Assembly: GCA_030432295.1 (NCBI GenBank)
Contig: JAUIHI010000010.1
Coordinates: 62,001-126,000 of the forward strand
Direction of reading: 5' to 3'
Length of the DNA: 64,000 bases
Source: Anaerolineae bacterium
GTDB lineage: Bacteria; Chloroflexota; Anaerolineae; Caldilineales; Caldilineaceae
Shown here: positions 14,847 to 23,368 of the stretch, in pieces
Layout of the letters: each line of letters starts with the position of its first letter
How positions within the stretch are numbered: the first letter of the stretch is position 1
Notes under the pieces: model-generated
Seen by the model: only the letters and a program-made list of their open reading frames with translations
What the model was told of the DNA's origin: nothing
The model's database searches: none
Translations under genes and position numbers: made by a program

Positions 14847-15217
14847 TGACCGGGGGTCTCCGTGGCTGAATTGGTTTAGACAACGTATTTTACCACAGCT
14901 ATTCGCCAACACTACCCTTCATTTTGGCGCGGATTTATCAGAAGCAGCGCCCACAAAAACTTGCGAAAAATGTGCTGGTCAGGAAGATATTGAATTTTAA
15001 CCCAGAGTCGCAGAGATGGGGAGACGCAGAGAACAGCTTTGCGTCTTTGCATTGAAAATCAACAGATCAAGATGTCGCTGACCTTTCTTCCCGCCCATCT
15101 GACCGGTGTGCAAACTGCGCGCCTGTCCAGTGGCGTTGGATGGAAAAATGGCGTAGACTGTATGGCGGACGTAATTGCGTATTTCGTATTCTGTATTGCA
15201 TAAGAGGAGAACCCAAC
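14847..15217. other. Divergent intergenic region between MFS and alanine dehydrogenase genes
   Basis: A 371-bp gap between divergent genes that should hold both promoters. A degenerate repeat of the CAGAG/GACGCAGAG type lies at 15000-15033. I see no gene. A tRNA-like word near 14862-14892 lacks a T-arm and was rejected. Confidence 0.6.
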
Positions 15218-16336
15218 GTGAACTTTGGAGTCCCACGAGAACTACGCCCCCGGGAGTATCGGGTGGGGCTGACACCAGCCGCGGTGGACGCACTGGTGAA
15301 GGCTGGCCACTCGGTCTTTGTGGAGCGGGAAGCTGGCAGCGGTGCTGGCTTTGAGGACGAGGCCTATAGCCGGGTGGGTGGTCAGATCGTCTATACAGCC
15401 AGCGAGGCCTACCGCCGGGCCGAAACAGTCGTCAAAGTCGCCCGGCCCACCAACGACGAGTACGCCCATTTCCGCACGGGCCAGACGATCCTCTCCTTCC
15501 TGCAACTGGCGGTGGCTTCGGCAGACCTGCTGGAAGCCTTCGAGGAGCGGGAGATCACAACCATCGCCTATGACACCATCCAGACCGATGGGGGGCGGCT
15601 GCCTGTGCTTCTGCCCACCAGCGAAGTGGCTGGACGCATGGCCCCTATCATTGCTGGCCAGATGTTGCAGAGTGTTGGGGGCGGGCGGGGTATTCTGCTC
15701 AGCGGCATCCCCGGCGTGGCTCCGGCCACCGTCGTGATTATCGGCGCGGGAATGGTCGGGCGCAATGCGGCGCGGGCCTTCCACGGCCTGGGCGCGGAGA
15801 TTACAATTCTCGACAAAGACCTGCATGCCCTGCAAGAGGTGGACAATATCTTCCAGGGCCGGGTTGCCACTCTGGTGGCCACGCCCTACAACATTGCCAA
15901 AGTTGTTGCCTTTGCCGATGTGCTGGTGGGCGCGAGCTCGGTGGCCGGTGAACGCGCGCCGATTCTCGTCACCCGTGATATGGTGAAAACGATGCGGCCG
16001 CGTACGGTCATCCTCGACTTTGCCATCGACAGCGGCGGCTGTGTGGAGACGAGCCGACCCACCAATCACGTCAACCCCACTTTTGTGGAGGAAGAGGTGA
16101 TCCACTACTGCGTGCCCAATGTGCCTGCACTGGTAGGGCGCACGGCCAGCTACGCGCTCGCCAATGCGGTCTTGCCCTATCTGCTGCGCATGGGTGAGCA
16201 GGGGCTGGACGGTGCGGTGGATGGGTGCGCTGAACTGCGGCGGGGCATCAACACCCGACACGGGCGATTGGTCCACCCGGCCATTGCCGCGGCGCTGGGA
16301 AAAGAAATAAGTGAAGAAATGGGGACCGCACAATGA
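15218..16336 (+). CDS. Alanine dehydrogenase/PNT-family protein (Gln at position 96)
   Basis: A 372-residue protein starting at GTG 15218, preceded by AGAGGAGA at good spacing; an ATG farther upstream adds a repeat-like stretch. The N-terminal substrate domain has FGVPRELRPREYRVGLTP with Arg15, and Lys73 in VVKVARP. The Rossmann domain has VIIGAGMVGRNAARAFHGLGA, and the family motif AIDSGGCVETSRPT is present. Alanine dehydrogenases interconvert alanine and pyruvate with NAD. The canonical His96 (YLHLA) is Gln here (FLQLA), so activity may differ. Its TGA overlaps the ATG of the CoA-transferase gene, so the two are coupled. Confidence 0.88.
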   Translation: MNFGVPRELRPREYRVGLTPAAVDALVKAGHSVFVEREAGSGAGFEDEAYSRVGGQIVYTASEAYRRAETVVKVARPTNDEYAHFRTGQTILSFLQLAVASADLLEAFEEREITTIAYDTIQTDGGRLPVLLPTSEVAGRMAPIIAGQMLQSVGGGRGILLSGIPGVAPATVVIIGAGMVGRNAARAFHGLGAEITILDKDLHALQEVDNIFQGRVATLVATPYNIAKVVAFADVLVGASSVAGERAPILVTRDMVKTMRPRTVILDFAIDSGGCVETSRPTNHVNPTFVEEEVIHYCVPNVPALVGRTASYALANAVLPYLLRMGEQGLDGAVDGCAELRRGINTRHGRLVHPAIAAALGKEISEEMGTAQ

Positions 16337-17628
16337 GATGGCCTGATGTTTTTCGAGAAAAAATGACCGACGCCGCGGGCGCGGTAGAGAAGGTGTGTTC
16401 GGGCAACCGGGTCTATCTGGGCGGTGGCGCGGGTGTGCCCCAGACGCTGGTGGATGCGCTGGTGGACCGGGCGAGCGAATTGCGGGATGTGGAAATTGTC
16501 CATATGCTCCACTTCGGCAGCGCGGCCTATGTACAGCCTGAATATGCCCAGAACTTCCGCCACAATGCGGTCTTCATCGGCCACAATGTGCGCAAGGCCG
16601 TACAGGCTGGGCTGGCCGATTTTACGCCAGTCTATCTGAGCGAGATTCCCCGCCTCTTTCAGCGACAGATTCTGGCTCTGGACTTCGCCTTTATTCAGGT
16701 CTCGCCGCCGGACGAGCACGGCTTTTGTTCCTATGGGGTGGAGGTGGGCTGCACAAAGCCCGCGGCTGATTCGGCCAAGTTTGTGATCGCCGAAGTCAAC
16801 CGGCAAATGCCCCGCAGTCTGGGCGACAGCTTCATCCACGTGCGCGACATCGACGTTTTCGTGGAGGCAGATTACGCCATACCCGAAGCGCCCCAGGGCG
16901 GTGCGTCGCCGGTGCACAAACGCATCGGCGAACTGGTGGCGGAGATGATCCCGGACGGCGCAACCCTGCAAATGGGCATCGGCAGCATCCCGGACGCGGT
17001 GCTGGAGAATCTGCGCAACCACAAGAATCTGGGCATCCACACAGAGCTATTCTCTGATGGGGTGGTGCATCTGGTGGAGGAGGGGATTATCACCGGCTCG
17101 GAGAAGACCCTGCATCCGGGCAAGCTGGTGGCGGGCTTCCTCTTCGGCACAAAGCGGCTCTACGAATTCATCGAAGACAACCCCTTTGTGGAGATGCACC
17201 CGACCGACTACGTAAACGACCCCTTTATCATCGCCCGCAACGACAAAATGGTGAGCATCAACAGCGCCATTGAGGTGGACCTGACCGGTCAGGTGGCCGC
17301 GGATTCCATCGGCCCGTCCTTCTACAGCGGCGTTGGCGGCCAGTTGGATTTCATCCGGGGTGCGGCCCGCTCGAAGGGTGGCAAGCCGATTATCGCCTTG
17401 CCCGCTTCGACCAAAGGGGGCAGCATTTCCCGCATCGTCTCCACCCTGAAACGGGGCGCGGGGGTCACGACGACCCGCAACGACGTCCATTACGTCGTCA
17501 CCGAATTTGGCGTGGCGGAACTCTACGGAAAGACAGTGCGCCAACGGGTACACGCCCTGATTGCCGTGGCGGACCCGGCCTTTCGGGATGAGTTGACCCA
17601 GTACGCAAAGGAAGTACACTACATTTAG
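16333..17628 (+). CDS. Acetyl-CoA hydrolase/4-hydroxybutyrate CoA-transferase-like protein
   Basis: A 431-residue CoA-transferase. The GNRVYLGGGAGVPQTLVDAL start, the QVSPPDEHGFCSYGVEVG motif, LQMGIGSIPDAVLENL and the catalytic-Glu region LGIHTELFSDGVVHLVEEG match the class I family containing 4-hydroxybutyrate and butyryl CoA-transferases. Near the C-terminus GKPIIALPASTKGG and VTEFGVAELYGKTVRQR are conserved. It would move CoA between acetate-type donors and a carboxylic acid. It overlaps the upstream alanine-dehydrogenase-like gene by 4 bp, suggesting fermentation or breakdown of an amino acid in which the two steps belong together (inference). Confidence 0.9.
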   Translation: MRWPDVFREKMTDAAGAVEKVCSGNRVYLGGGAGVPQTLVDALVDRASELRDVEIVHMLHFGSAAYVQPEYAQNFRHNAVFIGHNVRKAVQAGLADFTPVYLSEIPRLFQRQILALDFAFIQVSPPDEHGFCSYGVEVGCTKPAADSAKFVIAEVNRQMPRSLGDSFIHVRDIDVFVEADYAIPEAPQGGASPVHKRIGELVAEMIPDGATLQMGIGSIPDAVLENLRNHKNLGIHTELFSDGVVHLVEEGIITGSEKTLHPGKLVAGFLFGTKRLYEFIEDNPFVEMHPTDYVNDPFIIARNDKMVSINSAIEVDLTGQVAADSIGPSFYSGVGGQLDFIRGAARSKGGKPIIALPASTKGGSISRIVSTLKRGAGVTTTRNDVHYVVTEFGVAELYGKTVRQRVHALIAVADPAFRDELTQYAKEVHYI

Positions 17629-17655
17629 ACGGCGGACTGCTGACCGCTGTCCGCT

Positions 17656-17711
17656 GACCACAGACGAAAGACGAACTACGACGAGTGATCCGTCGTAGTT
17701 CGTCTGTGGTC
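17656..17711. terminator. 15-bp hairpin between convergent genes
   Basis: 17669-17683 pairs perfectly with 17691-17705 (7-nt loop). An alternative outer stem pairs 17656-17666 with 17701-17711. It lies between the stops of the convergent CoA-transferase and holin-family genes and probably terminates both. The neighbouring words (CCGCTGTCCGC) recur near 22180-22250. Confidence 0.7.
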
Positions 17712-17722
17712 CGCCGTCCGTT

Positions 17723-18067
17723 TTACCCCAAAATCCCCATCAACAGCGAACTGATCAGGCTCAACACAATCGGCCCGATCAGCGCGCTCAGACAGCCCCC
17801 TTTGATCTTGAAGCCGTCGACCAGCGCCGAGGCCAGCCAGAAGATGGCCGCGTTGATGACAAAGCTGAAGAGGCCAAAGGTGAGGATGATCAGCGGAAAG
17901 CTGAAAAAGCGCAGCACCGGCCCTAGCAGCGCGTTGAGAACGCCCAACACCAGTGCCACCACCAGCGCGGTGCCAAAGCTCTTGACTTCGATGCCAAAGA
18001 ATTCGATCTGAGAGATAATCAGCAGGCTGATGGATGTCACCAGCCAGATAGCGAGTAAGTCGCCCAC
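17723..18067 (-). CDS. Phage holin family 4-type membrane protein (PF04020-like)
   Basis: A 114-residue protein with four hydrophobic segments: LLAIWLVTSISLLIISQIEF, TALVVALVLGVLNALLGPVL, FPLIILTFGLFSFVINAAIFWLAS and LIGPIVLSLISSLLMGIL. The pattern ALVLGVLNALLGPVLRF...LTFGLFSFVINA is diagnostic of this widespread small membrane family, annotated as holin only by distant similarity. No phage genes are nearby, so lysis is unlikely and the true role is unknown. The ATG has an AGGAGC-type site. Confidence 0.88.
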   Translation of the reverse strand: MGDLLAIWLVTSISLLIISQIEFFGIEVKSFGTALVVALVLGVLNALLGPVLRFFSFPLIILTFGLFSFVINAAIFWLASALVDGFKIKGGCLSALIGPIVLSLISSLLMGILG

Positions 18068-18199
18068 AGGTTTGCTCCTTTTTATTCTGGGATACTGAAC
18101 GCCAGAACTGATAACAGCGCGTCCAAAAACAATACGGGGCGGGGGCTTTTAAGTTGCAGGAGAAGCGGCGATAGGCCGGTCTCAACGATTGTAAACGGG

Positions 18200-19213
18200 C
18201 TACTCCGCAACGTCCAGATAGTGATAATAATCCAGCCCCTGGGCCTGCATAGCCCGCCGATAGTTGACGGCGACCGCATCGAATTTGAGGTGCAGTTCAT
18301 CGGCCAGGTCAAAGGGGACCTGCTCCGGGCGCTGGGATTCCACAATGCGCTGGTCCTGGCCGAAGATCGTATCCTCGAAGGCCTGTAGCACCGAGTCGGG
18401 TTGGTCCAGGTCGTAGTTGCGTCCGATAATGCAGTAGCCGGTGCAGCGGTTATCGGAGAGCGGCTGGCTCACAAAAAAGTAGACCATCCCCTTCTCGCCG
18501 CCCCAGCCCAGACGCAGAACAATTGTATAGGGCAGGTGCAGTTCGTAACGGCTGCGACGCTCCGGCTTGACCACTTCCTCGTTGGCAAAGACGGGGAAGT
18601 CGTCGGAGTTGGGCGCTTCCGGGCGCACGACCGAATAGTGGAGGATGTGGCCGCTGGTCTCGACGCTGTATTCGGGGACGAGGGGCCGCTCCGGGTCGCC
18701 GAGCAGGCCGGGGTGAACCCAGGGAAAGTGGCCAAAATCAGTGAAGTTTTCCACCTGGCGCGAGGCGTCGCTCTGCCAGGGAAATGGCCCGGTCTCGACG
18801 ATCTTCCAGCCGTCGTTCTCCAATTCGGGGATTTCAGGCAGGGGATAGACCGGCTCATCCAGCGCCACCCAAATCAGGCCATAGCGTTCCTGGCAGGCGT
18901 AGGTGACTGTGCGGGCTTTGCTGGGGATGGAGAGCCGGGTCTGCTGGGGAATTTTGACGCAGGCTCCCTCCCCGTTGTATTCCCAGGCGTGGTAGGGGCA
19001 GACGATACAGTCGTTGCGTACCCAGCCCAGAGAGAGGGCCGTGCCCCGGTGAATGCACAAATCGCGCATGGCGTGGGGCGTGCCGTCTGCCGTGCGCCAG
19101 ATGACCAGATGTTCGTCGAGGAGTTTTGCGGCGAAGGGCGCGTCGGGCAGGAGAGCGCGTGCATAGGCGACGGGATGCCAGCAGTGGAAGAGTTTTTCGG
19201 TGAATTTGGACAT
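18200..19213 (-). CDS. Rieske non-heme iron oxygenase, large subunit type
   Basis: About 337 residues; ATG 19213 is preferred to ATG 19219 on spacing to a GGGA site. The Rieske centre CIHRGTALSLGW...CIVCPYHAWEY supplies the Cys/His ligands of the [2Fe-2S] cluster. The mononuclear iron site is DFGHFPWVH (Asp and two His). The overall shape matches pheophorbide a oxygenase/vanillate demethylase-type oxygenases. These need a separate reductase, not seen nearby. The substrate is unknown. A decayed fragment very similar to the Rieske segment lies at 29469-29605, evidence for duplication. Confidence 0.92.
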   Translation of the reverse strand: MSKFTEKLFHCWHPVAYARALLPDAPFAAKLLDEHLVIWRTADGTPHAMRDLCIHRGTALSLGWVRNDCIVCPYHAWEYNGEGACVKIPQQTRLSIPSKARTVTYACQERYGLIWVALDEPVYPLPEIPELENDGWKIVETGPFPWQSDASRQVENFTDFGHFPWVHPGLLGDPERPLVPEYSVETSGHILHYSVVRPEAPNSDDFPVFANEEVVKPERRSRYELHLPYTIVLRLGWGGEKGMVYFFVSQPLSDNRCTGYCIIGRNYDLDQPDSVLQAFEDTIFGQDQRIVESQRPEQVPFDLADELHLKFDAVAVNYRRAMQAQGLDYYHYLDVAE

Positions 19214-19231
19214 TGTCATTCCCGTTGGGTA

Positions 19232-20350
19232 TCAGCCGGTTGTCAGAAGTTCCGGTTGCCTGCTGCGGAAGTTGGGGATTCTGTGGAAGGTCAGATAGTT
19301 GGCGTCGTGTGCCCTGTGTGCACCGCCCAGGCCGTCGTCATAGGCGGTGCGGCTGATGAAAATGATGTCGTCTCCCTCGAATTGCCAGTCGATATACTGC
19401 CAGGCGTGCTTCTCCCGGTCGGGATGAAAAAGCAGCGGCGATTCAACCTGCCAATCCCGCAGGGTGGCGGACGAGGTTAGCACCAGATGGTTGCGGTAGG
19501 CGCTTGGGTTCGTCTGTTGGCTGACGATTGACCAGTAGCGGGCAGTGGCACTGTCGTAGCGAATGGTGAATTTCGACCCACCGCCGGGCATGTCGATGAG
19601 GTCCTGATCTGGATTGAACGAGAGCGTCTTGCCCTCATCCGCCACATGGACGATGGCGGCTCTGTCGTCGCCCTGGCCGTTTGTGCGCAGGACGTCGACA
19701 ATCTGGCCGTCGGTCGTCAATGCCATACAGCCCTCCAACCAGCTAAATCCCGCTTGCTTGGGCAACGGCGCGCTGAAATGCCAGTTCTCCGCCTTGAGCA
19801 GGTCCGAGTCAGCCGAGGCGGCCATCACCAGCGCGTCAAAATTGCCCCAGTCGCCGCCGGTGAAAAGCTCCATCGAGCGCCATATCTGGCCCTTGTGGAA
19901 GAGGGTCGGGCAGGGCGCGCAATGGTATCTGCCCTGGCGCAGCAGACCTGTAGTGGCGTCGCTTGGTTCTGTCCAGCTTCTTCCCTCATCCACAGAGCGC
20001 CGCAGCAGCACATCCCCGTATTCGTGGCGTGTGCCCAGAATATAGACCGCGTCCCGCCACACAAACAGCTTGCCCCAGAAGAGAGGCCCAATCTCTGCGA
20101 TCTTTTGCCACCGCTTTCCCCTGTCGCTGGACGAGAAGATGACGGATGTGGCGCTGGTTGTGTGGCCTGCCTTGGGGCCAAAGAAATCGTGGGATGCCAG
20201 ATAATCGCCGTTGGGCAGGATGGCGATGCTGGGGGAGCCGATGAACCGGCCAGATGAGGCTGGCGAATGAGTGATGACAACGCCGGGAACCTGGGCATCA
20301 TCCAGAGCAGGATGAGTTGGATTTTCGGCAGAGCCTTTTTGGTTGGACAA
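19232..20350 (-). CDS. Sialidase-like BNR/Asp-box beta-propeller protein
   Basis: A 372-residue protein starting at TTG 20350 behind an AGGAGA site. Asp-box-like elements (SSSDRGKRWQK, SVDEGRSWTEP) and a strand-rich layout indicate a six-bladed sialidase-type propeller, with PSIAILPNGDYLASHD near the start. No signal peptide is seen, so it is probably cytoplasmic or exported by another route. It may be a glycoside hydrolase or a binding propeller; the catalytic Arg triad cannot be assigned by eye. It lies 18 bp upstream of the Rieske oxygenase gene and is probably cotranscribed. Confidence 0.75.
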   Translation of the reverse strand: MSNQKGSAENPTHPALDDAQVPGVVITHSPASSGRFIGSPSIAILPNGDYLASHDFFGPKAGHTTSATSVIFSSSDRGKRWQKIAEIGPLFWGKLFVWRDAVYILGTRHEYGDVLLRRSVDEGRSWTEPSDATTGLLRQGRYHCAPCPTLFHKGQIWRSMELFTGGDWGNFDALVMAASADSDLLKAENWHFSAPLPKQAGFSWLEGCMALTTDGQIVDVLRTNGQGDDRAAIVHVADEGKTLSFNPDQDLIDMPGGGSKFTIRYDSATARYWSIVSQQTNPSAYRNHLVLTSSATLRDWQVESPLLFHPDREKHAWQYIDWQFEGDDIIFISRTAYDDGLGGAHRAHDANYLTFHRIPNFRSRQPELLTTG

Positions 20351-20411
20351 TTATTTCTCCTGTGTTCTGTGGCTATGCCTGAACTACTTCAAAGAATAAA
20401 CTCTCCAGGCG

Positions 20412-20489
20412 AAGTCCCCGGCACTTTCTGTCCAAGCGAGTCGATAGGCCACAATCACTCCGTTGTAGTGCGTGAAGTGCCGGGGACTT
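20412..20489. repeat. 15-bp inverted repeat with 48-nt loop
   Basis: 20412-20426 and 20475-20489 are perfect inverted copies. The region is between the transglutaminase-like gene stop and the start of the sialidase-like gene on the minus strand. It could terminate nothing obvious upstream, so it is more likely a palindromic repeat or an element in the 5' region of the TTG-started gene. Confidence 0.5.
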
Positions 20490-20505
20490 TGCATTCGTAC
20501 ACCAG

Positions 20506-21312
20506 CTACACCACTTCATCCGTCCAGACTTTGAAACTGGTCAGTGTATTGGGGCCAAAGGTCGTGGTGAGCGCGGCGTCCGCGGCATCCCGGCCCCGGG
20601 CCATCAACACCCGACCGATGCGCGGCACATTGTTGCGGGCGTCGAAAGTATACCACTGGCCGCCCAGGTAGACGTCGAACCAGGCCGAAAAGTCCATGGG
20701 GCCGTAGGGAGGCGGCACGCCGATATCGCCCAGATAGCCGGTACAATAGCGGGCAGGAATGTTCATACAGCGGCAGAAAGCGATGGCAAGATGCGCGTAA
20801 TCGCGGCAGACACCGACCCCTTCGTTGAAAGCCTCCCAGGCCGTGCGGGTGGGACGGGCGTGCTCGTAGCCAAAAGTGATGTGTTGATGGACGAAATCGC
20901 AGATGGCCTGGACCCGTCCCCAGCCGAGGGGCGAATTTCCGAAAAGGTCCCAGGCGGTTTGCGAAAGCCGGTCTGTATCGCAATAGCGGCTCCCCAGCAG
21001 GAAGACCAGCGTTTCTTCGGGTAGCTCTTGCACCAGATGCTGCTGGGCAAAAGGCGCGATGACATCCGTCTCCCCCGAATCGTTGACAACCGCATCGGTG
21101 GAAAGACGTAGTTGGCCCTGGGGCGCGACAATCCGGCTGCACCAGTTGCCGAAGCCATCCCGATAGGCCCGGATCGGAATCGAGGGCGAGGTGATCAGGT
21201 GGTCGGGCACGACGACATCGGAGACACGGGTGCAATGGATGTTCAGTGTCAGGATCATCGGTGTCGGTTGGGGGCAATCGTAGATCAGTTCGTAGCCAAC
21301 TCGGATTTGCAT
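20506..21312 (-). CDS. Transglutaminase-like protein with altered catalytic site
   Basis: A 268-residue protein; ATG 21312 is chosen because the extension upstream runs through a repeat. The core is a bacterial transglutaminase-like fold: AFNEGVGVCRDYAHLAIAFCRCMNIPARYCTGYLGDI carries the nucleophile Cys. The region that normally reads HAW reads FSAWFDVYLGG, followed by WYTFDARNNVPRIGR, so neither a His before AW nor the His of the frequent DARHN form is present. The N-terminal half resembles the bacterial transglutaminase N-terminal beta domain. It may be a protease-like or non-catalytic member. Confidence 0.85.
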   Translation of the reverse strand: MQIRVGYELIYDCPQPTPMILTLNIHCTRVSDVVVPDHLITSPSIPIRAYRDGFGNWCSRIVAPQGQLRLSTDAVVNDSGETDVIAPFAQQHLVQELPEETLVFLLGSRYCDTDRLSQTAWDLFGNSPLGWGRVQAICDFVHQHITFGYEHARPTRTAWEAFNEGVGVCRDYAHLAIAFCRCMNIPARYCTGYLGDIGVPPPYGPMDFSAWFDVYLGGQWYTFDARNNVPRIGRVLMARGRDAADAALTTTFGPNTLTSFKVWTDEVV

Positions 21313-21650
21313 GGGTAGACTCTTTCGGTGCATAGGATTCTGTGGTTGACAGAATACGCTTCGTGAACGACCAGTGATCTCATCCATACAGATCTTCCCG
21401 CCACTGATGAACGCTGATGAACGCTCTAGCGATCCGACAGTTCGTGACACTGGAGACGCAATCGGGTCAGCCCACTCTGAGAGCGTCGGTTGAGCTTGTC
21501 GAAACCAGCGGGTCAGAAGGCGATCTAACGTAGACCCGCTCCTAGGTTTCGACAGGCTCAACCGGCGTCGCTAGTCCAGATTGCAACTGTCGGGTAGCCA
21601 GATACACACTGATTAACGCTAATGTTTCCCTGAACTGCATCTCCCAGGAA
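21313..21650. repeat. Long composite palindrome, TTGAGC...GCTCAA family
   Basis: A 338-bp gap. 21487-21506 pairs with 21545-21563 (one bulge), continued inward by 8 bp (21507-21514 with 21533-21540); the arms contain GGTTGAGC and TGTCGAAACC. An outer CCGACAGT/ACTGTCGG pair (about 21437 and 21587) extends the structure. Short CGCTGATGA-type words lie at 21401-21426 and 21604-21627. No gene is seen. Confidence 0.65.
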
Positions 21651-22142
21651 TCAAATATCCGGGCCAGCCAGACCGTTCATCCCCAGAATCAGCGAGACTT
21701 CGCCGCCGTGGTAGAGGTCGTGTTCCAGCACGTGATAGATCACCCAACTGCGCGACACTTCGTACACCTGACCGTCCCACTCATCCGGGAAGGTCTGCGC
21801 GCACTCCTCCGGCGTCCAGCGCTGCAAGCGGGCTTCGATGAAGGCCCAGGTTTCGTCGAGACCGCGCATCAGTTCCGCGGCACTGCGCGGAGGGGAATCC
21901 CGTCGGCCCCACTCCATATACCCGTCCATCCCCGCGTCCGCATCCTGCAGTGTCCCGCTGAACCAGCCGGCCCGGACAGAGACGATGTGCTGCACAATCT
22001 GCCCCAGGGGCCACATATGCGGGGCGGGCTGCAGGGAGAGTTGGGCGTCGGTCAGGGGCGCGAGGCAGTCGCGTAGCTTTTCCTGATAACCCCGCCAGTT
22101 TTCATAGATTACATCGAGTGTTGAGCCGTCTTCCTGTTGCAT
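21651..22142 (-). CDS. DinB/YfiT-like superfamily protein
   Basis: A 163-residue four-helix protein from ATG 22142 (AGGAGA site). The metal-site His pattern is visible: WPLGQIVQHIVSVRAGW in helix 2 and WVIYHVLEHDLYHGGEVSLIL in helix 4, giving the usual three His ligands. Trp-rich loops (MEWGRRDS) are typical. DinB-family proteins are thiol S-transferases or related enzymes with a metal site; the substrate cannot be read. It stands alone between palindromes. Confidence 0.88.
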   Translation of the reverse strand: MQQEDGSTLDVIYENWRGYQEKLRDCLAPLTDAQLSLQPAPHMWPLGQIVQHIVSVRAGWFSGTLQDADAGMDGYMEWGRRDSPPRSAAELMRGLDETWAFIEARLQRWTPEECAQTFPDEWDGQVYEVSRSWVIYHVLEHDLYHGGEVSLILGMNGLAGPDI

Positions 22143-22174
22143 TTGCTTCTCCTGCTGCTTCAATCGTTTATCAA

Positions 22175-22246
22175 ACAGACCGCAGACCGCAGATGGCAGA
22201 CCGCCACAGATTCGTGGTAGCGAGCGGTCCGCGGTCCGCCGTCTGC
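22175..22246. repeat. Imperfect palindrome, GACCGC/GCGGTCC type
   Basis: Alternating CAGACCGC words (about 22176-22205) are answered by GCGGTCCGC and CCGCCGTCTGC (about 22222-22246), making an imperfect stem between the oligogalacturonate-lyase-like gene stop and the DinB gene start. The same words occur at 17630-17720. Confidence 0.45.
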
Positions 22247-22252
22247 ATCGTA

Positions 22253-23368
22253 TCACAAAGTCGCCTGAACCAAATCCGCCACAGGCACAATCGCCAGGTC
22301 AATTTGGCCCAGGAGTGTGGTGGTGAAGACGACGTAACGGTCGTTGGCGCAGAAGCGGGGGTGGGGGTCGATGTGGTAGTTGCGGCCCACATAATCCTTG
22401 CGCTCGGCGTGTTCGGCCAGGACGACAATTTTTCCGGTGTCCCGGTTCATAAAGTGGACGGTGGAGGCGCAGCCCCGGAAGAAGCCGTTGTTGGAATCGC
22501 CGACGATCAGCCGGGCGTCCCGGCTGCTGTGGGAGTGCCAGCACTGACGGGGGAAGGCGAATTTCTCGACTTCGCCGTCGGCGAGCCGCACCCGCCAGGT
22601 TTCGTGGTTGTTGGGCACATCCACACACCAGACGTGCTCCCCGTCCGCGTCCCACCACTCGTGGGAGACAAAGCGCGGCTCACGCAGAATCGGGCGAGGC
22701 TGGCCGCCCCGGGCCATCGTCCACAGCCGATTGGTGATGGGAAAGCGCAGGCCGGTGATCTGGTCGCTGTGAAACTCCTGGGCAAAGAGTACAGTGTCGG
22801 GATCGGTCGGGCTGAACTGGGCGTGGTTGTGATGGCGGTCGAAGCGCCACCACTGCTGAAAGGGGCTTCCGTCCAGGGGCAGGCTGCCGAAGATGTAGCC
22901 CAGCCCCACAGCGGCGTTGATGAAGAATTCGCTGCCGTCGGCAGAGCGGGTCAGATGGGTGGCCAGGCTGGAGACGCTCCGATTGCCGATCAGCTCGGCG
23001 GGGAGTTGATTGACGAGTGTGGGAACGTCCTGTGCGCCTGGCCCCCGCCGCCAGACTGCCGCGCCTTCGCACCAGTAGGCGTCGCCGGTCTCCGGGTCCA
23101 CATACGCGCCGGACGCGCTGGTCTCCGGGAAGTGGCGCACGGTCTGTTCGACAAAATCGATCACGCCCAGAGACTTGTGCAGCGCGGGGGGAAAGGCGCA
23201 GTAGAACCAGAGATAGCGGCCATCCGCGCTCATGGAGTCGTTGACGAAATAGAAGCCCTGCTGCAAGGGTGCAACCCGGTGGGTCAGCACGTAGCTCGTC
23301 ACGCCGGACTGGGGATGGGTGACAGGCGTGAAGAGGTCGCTGTCGGCAAAATCGAATGTGTTAGTCAT
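22253..23368 (-). CDS. Oligogalacturonate-lyase-like beta-propeller protein
   Basis: A 371-residue protein; ATG 23368 overlaps the end of the upstream gene by 8 bp. Characteristic family motifs are present: HHNHAQFSPTDPD, SHEWWDADGEHVW and CWHSHSSRDARLIVGDSN, which contain the His ligands of the metal-dependent seven-bladed propeller oligogalacturonide lyases (PL22). LTHRVAPLQQGFYFVNDSMSADGRY near the start also fits. Such enzymes cleave short pectin fragments in the cytoplasm. No other pectin genes lie nearby, so the real substrate may differ. Family is fairly sure, substrate is not. Confidence 0.82.
   Translation of the reverse strand: MTNTFDFADSDLFTPVTHPQSGVTSYVLTHRVAPLQQGFYFVNDSMSADGRYLWFYCAFPPALHKSLGVIDFVEQTVRHFPETSASGAYVDPETGDAYWCEGAAVWRRGPGAQDVPTLVNQLPAELIGNRSVSSLATHLTRSADGSEFFINAAVGLGYIFGSLPLDGSPFQQWWRFDRHHNHAQFSPTDPDTVLFAQEFHSDQITGLRFPITNRLWTMARGGQPRPILREPRFVSHEWWDADGEHVWCVDVPNNHETWRVRLADGEVEKFAFPRQCWHSHSSRDARLIVGDSNNGFFRGCASTVHFMNRDTGKIVVLAEHAERKDYVGRNYHIDPHPRFCANDRYVVFTTTLLGQIDLAIVPVADLVQATL

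Noticed and set aside
13428-14849. A 473-residue open frame on the plus strand opposite the MFS gene
   Set aside because: Low-complexity Gly/Gln/His/Arg composition from antisense of a GC-rich membrane gene; the minus strand encodes a clear MFS protein.
14862-14892. tRNA-like segment near the MFS gene start (GTGGCTGAATTGGTTTAGA)
   Set aside because: A D-arm-like word only; no T-arm, no paired acceptor stem and no anticodon arm could be found.
17723-18067. Evidence of a prophage from the holin-family label
   Set aside because: This family occurs widely in genomes without phage genes and none are adjacent.
20412-20489. Riboswitch for the TTG-started sialidase-like gene
   Set aside because: Only a simple inverted repeat is visible, and no known aptamer core could be recognised.
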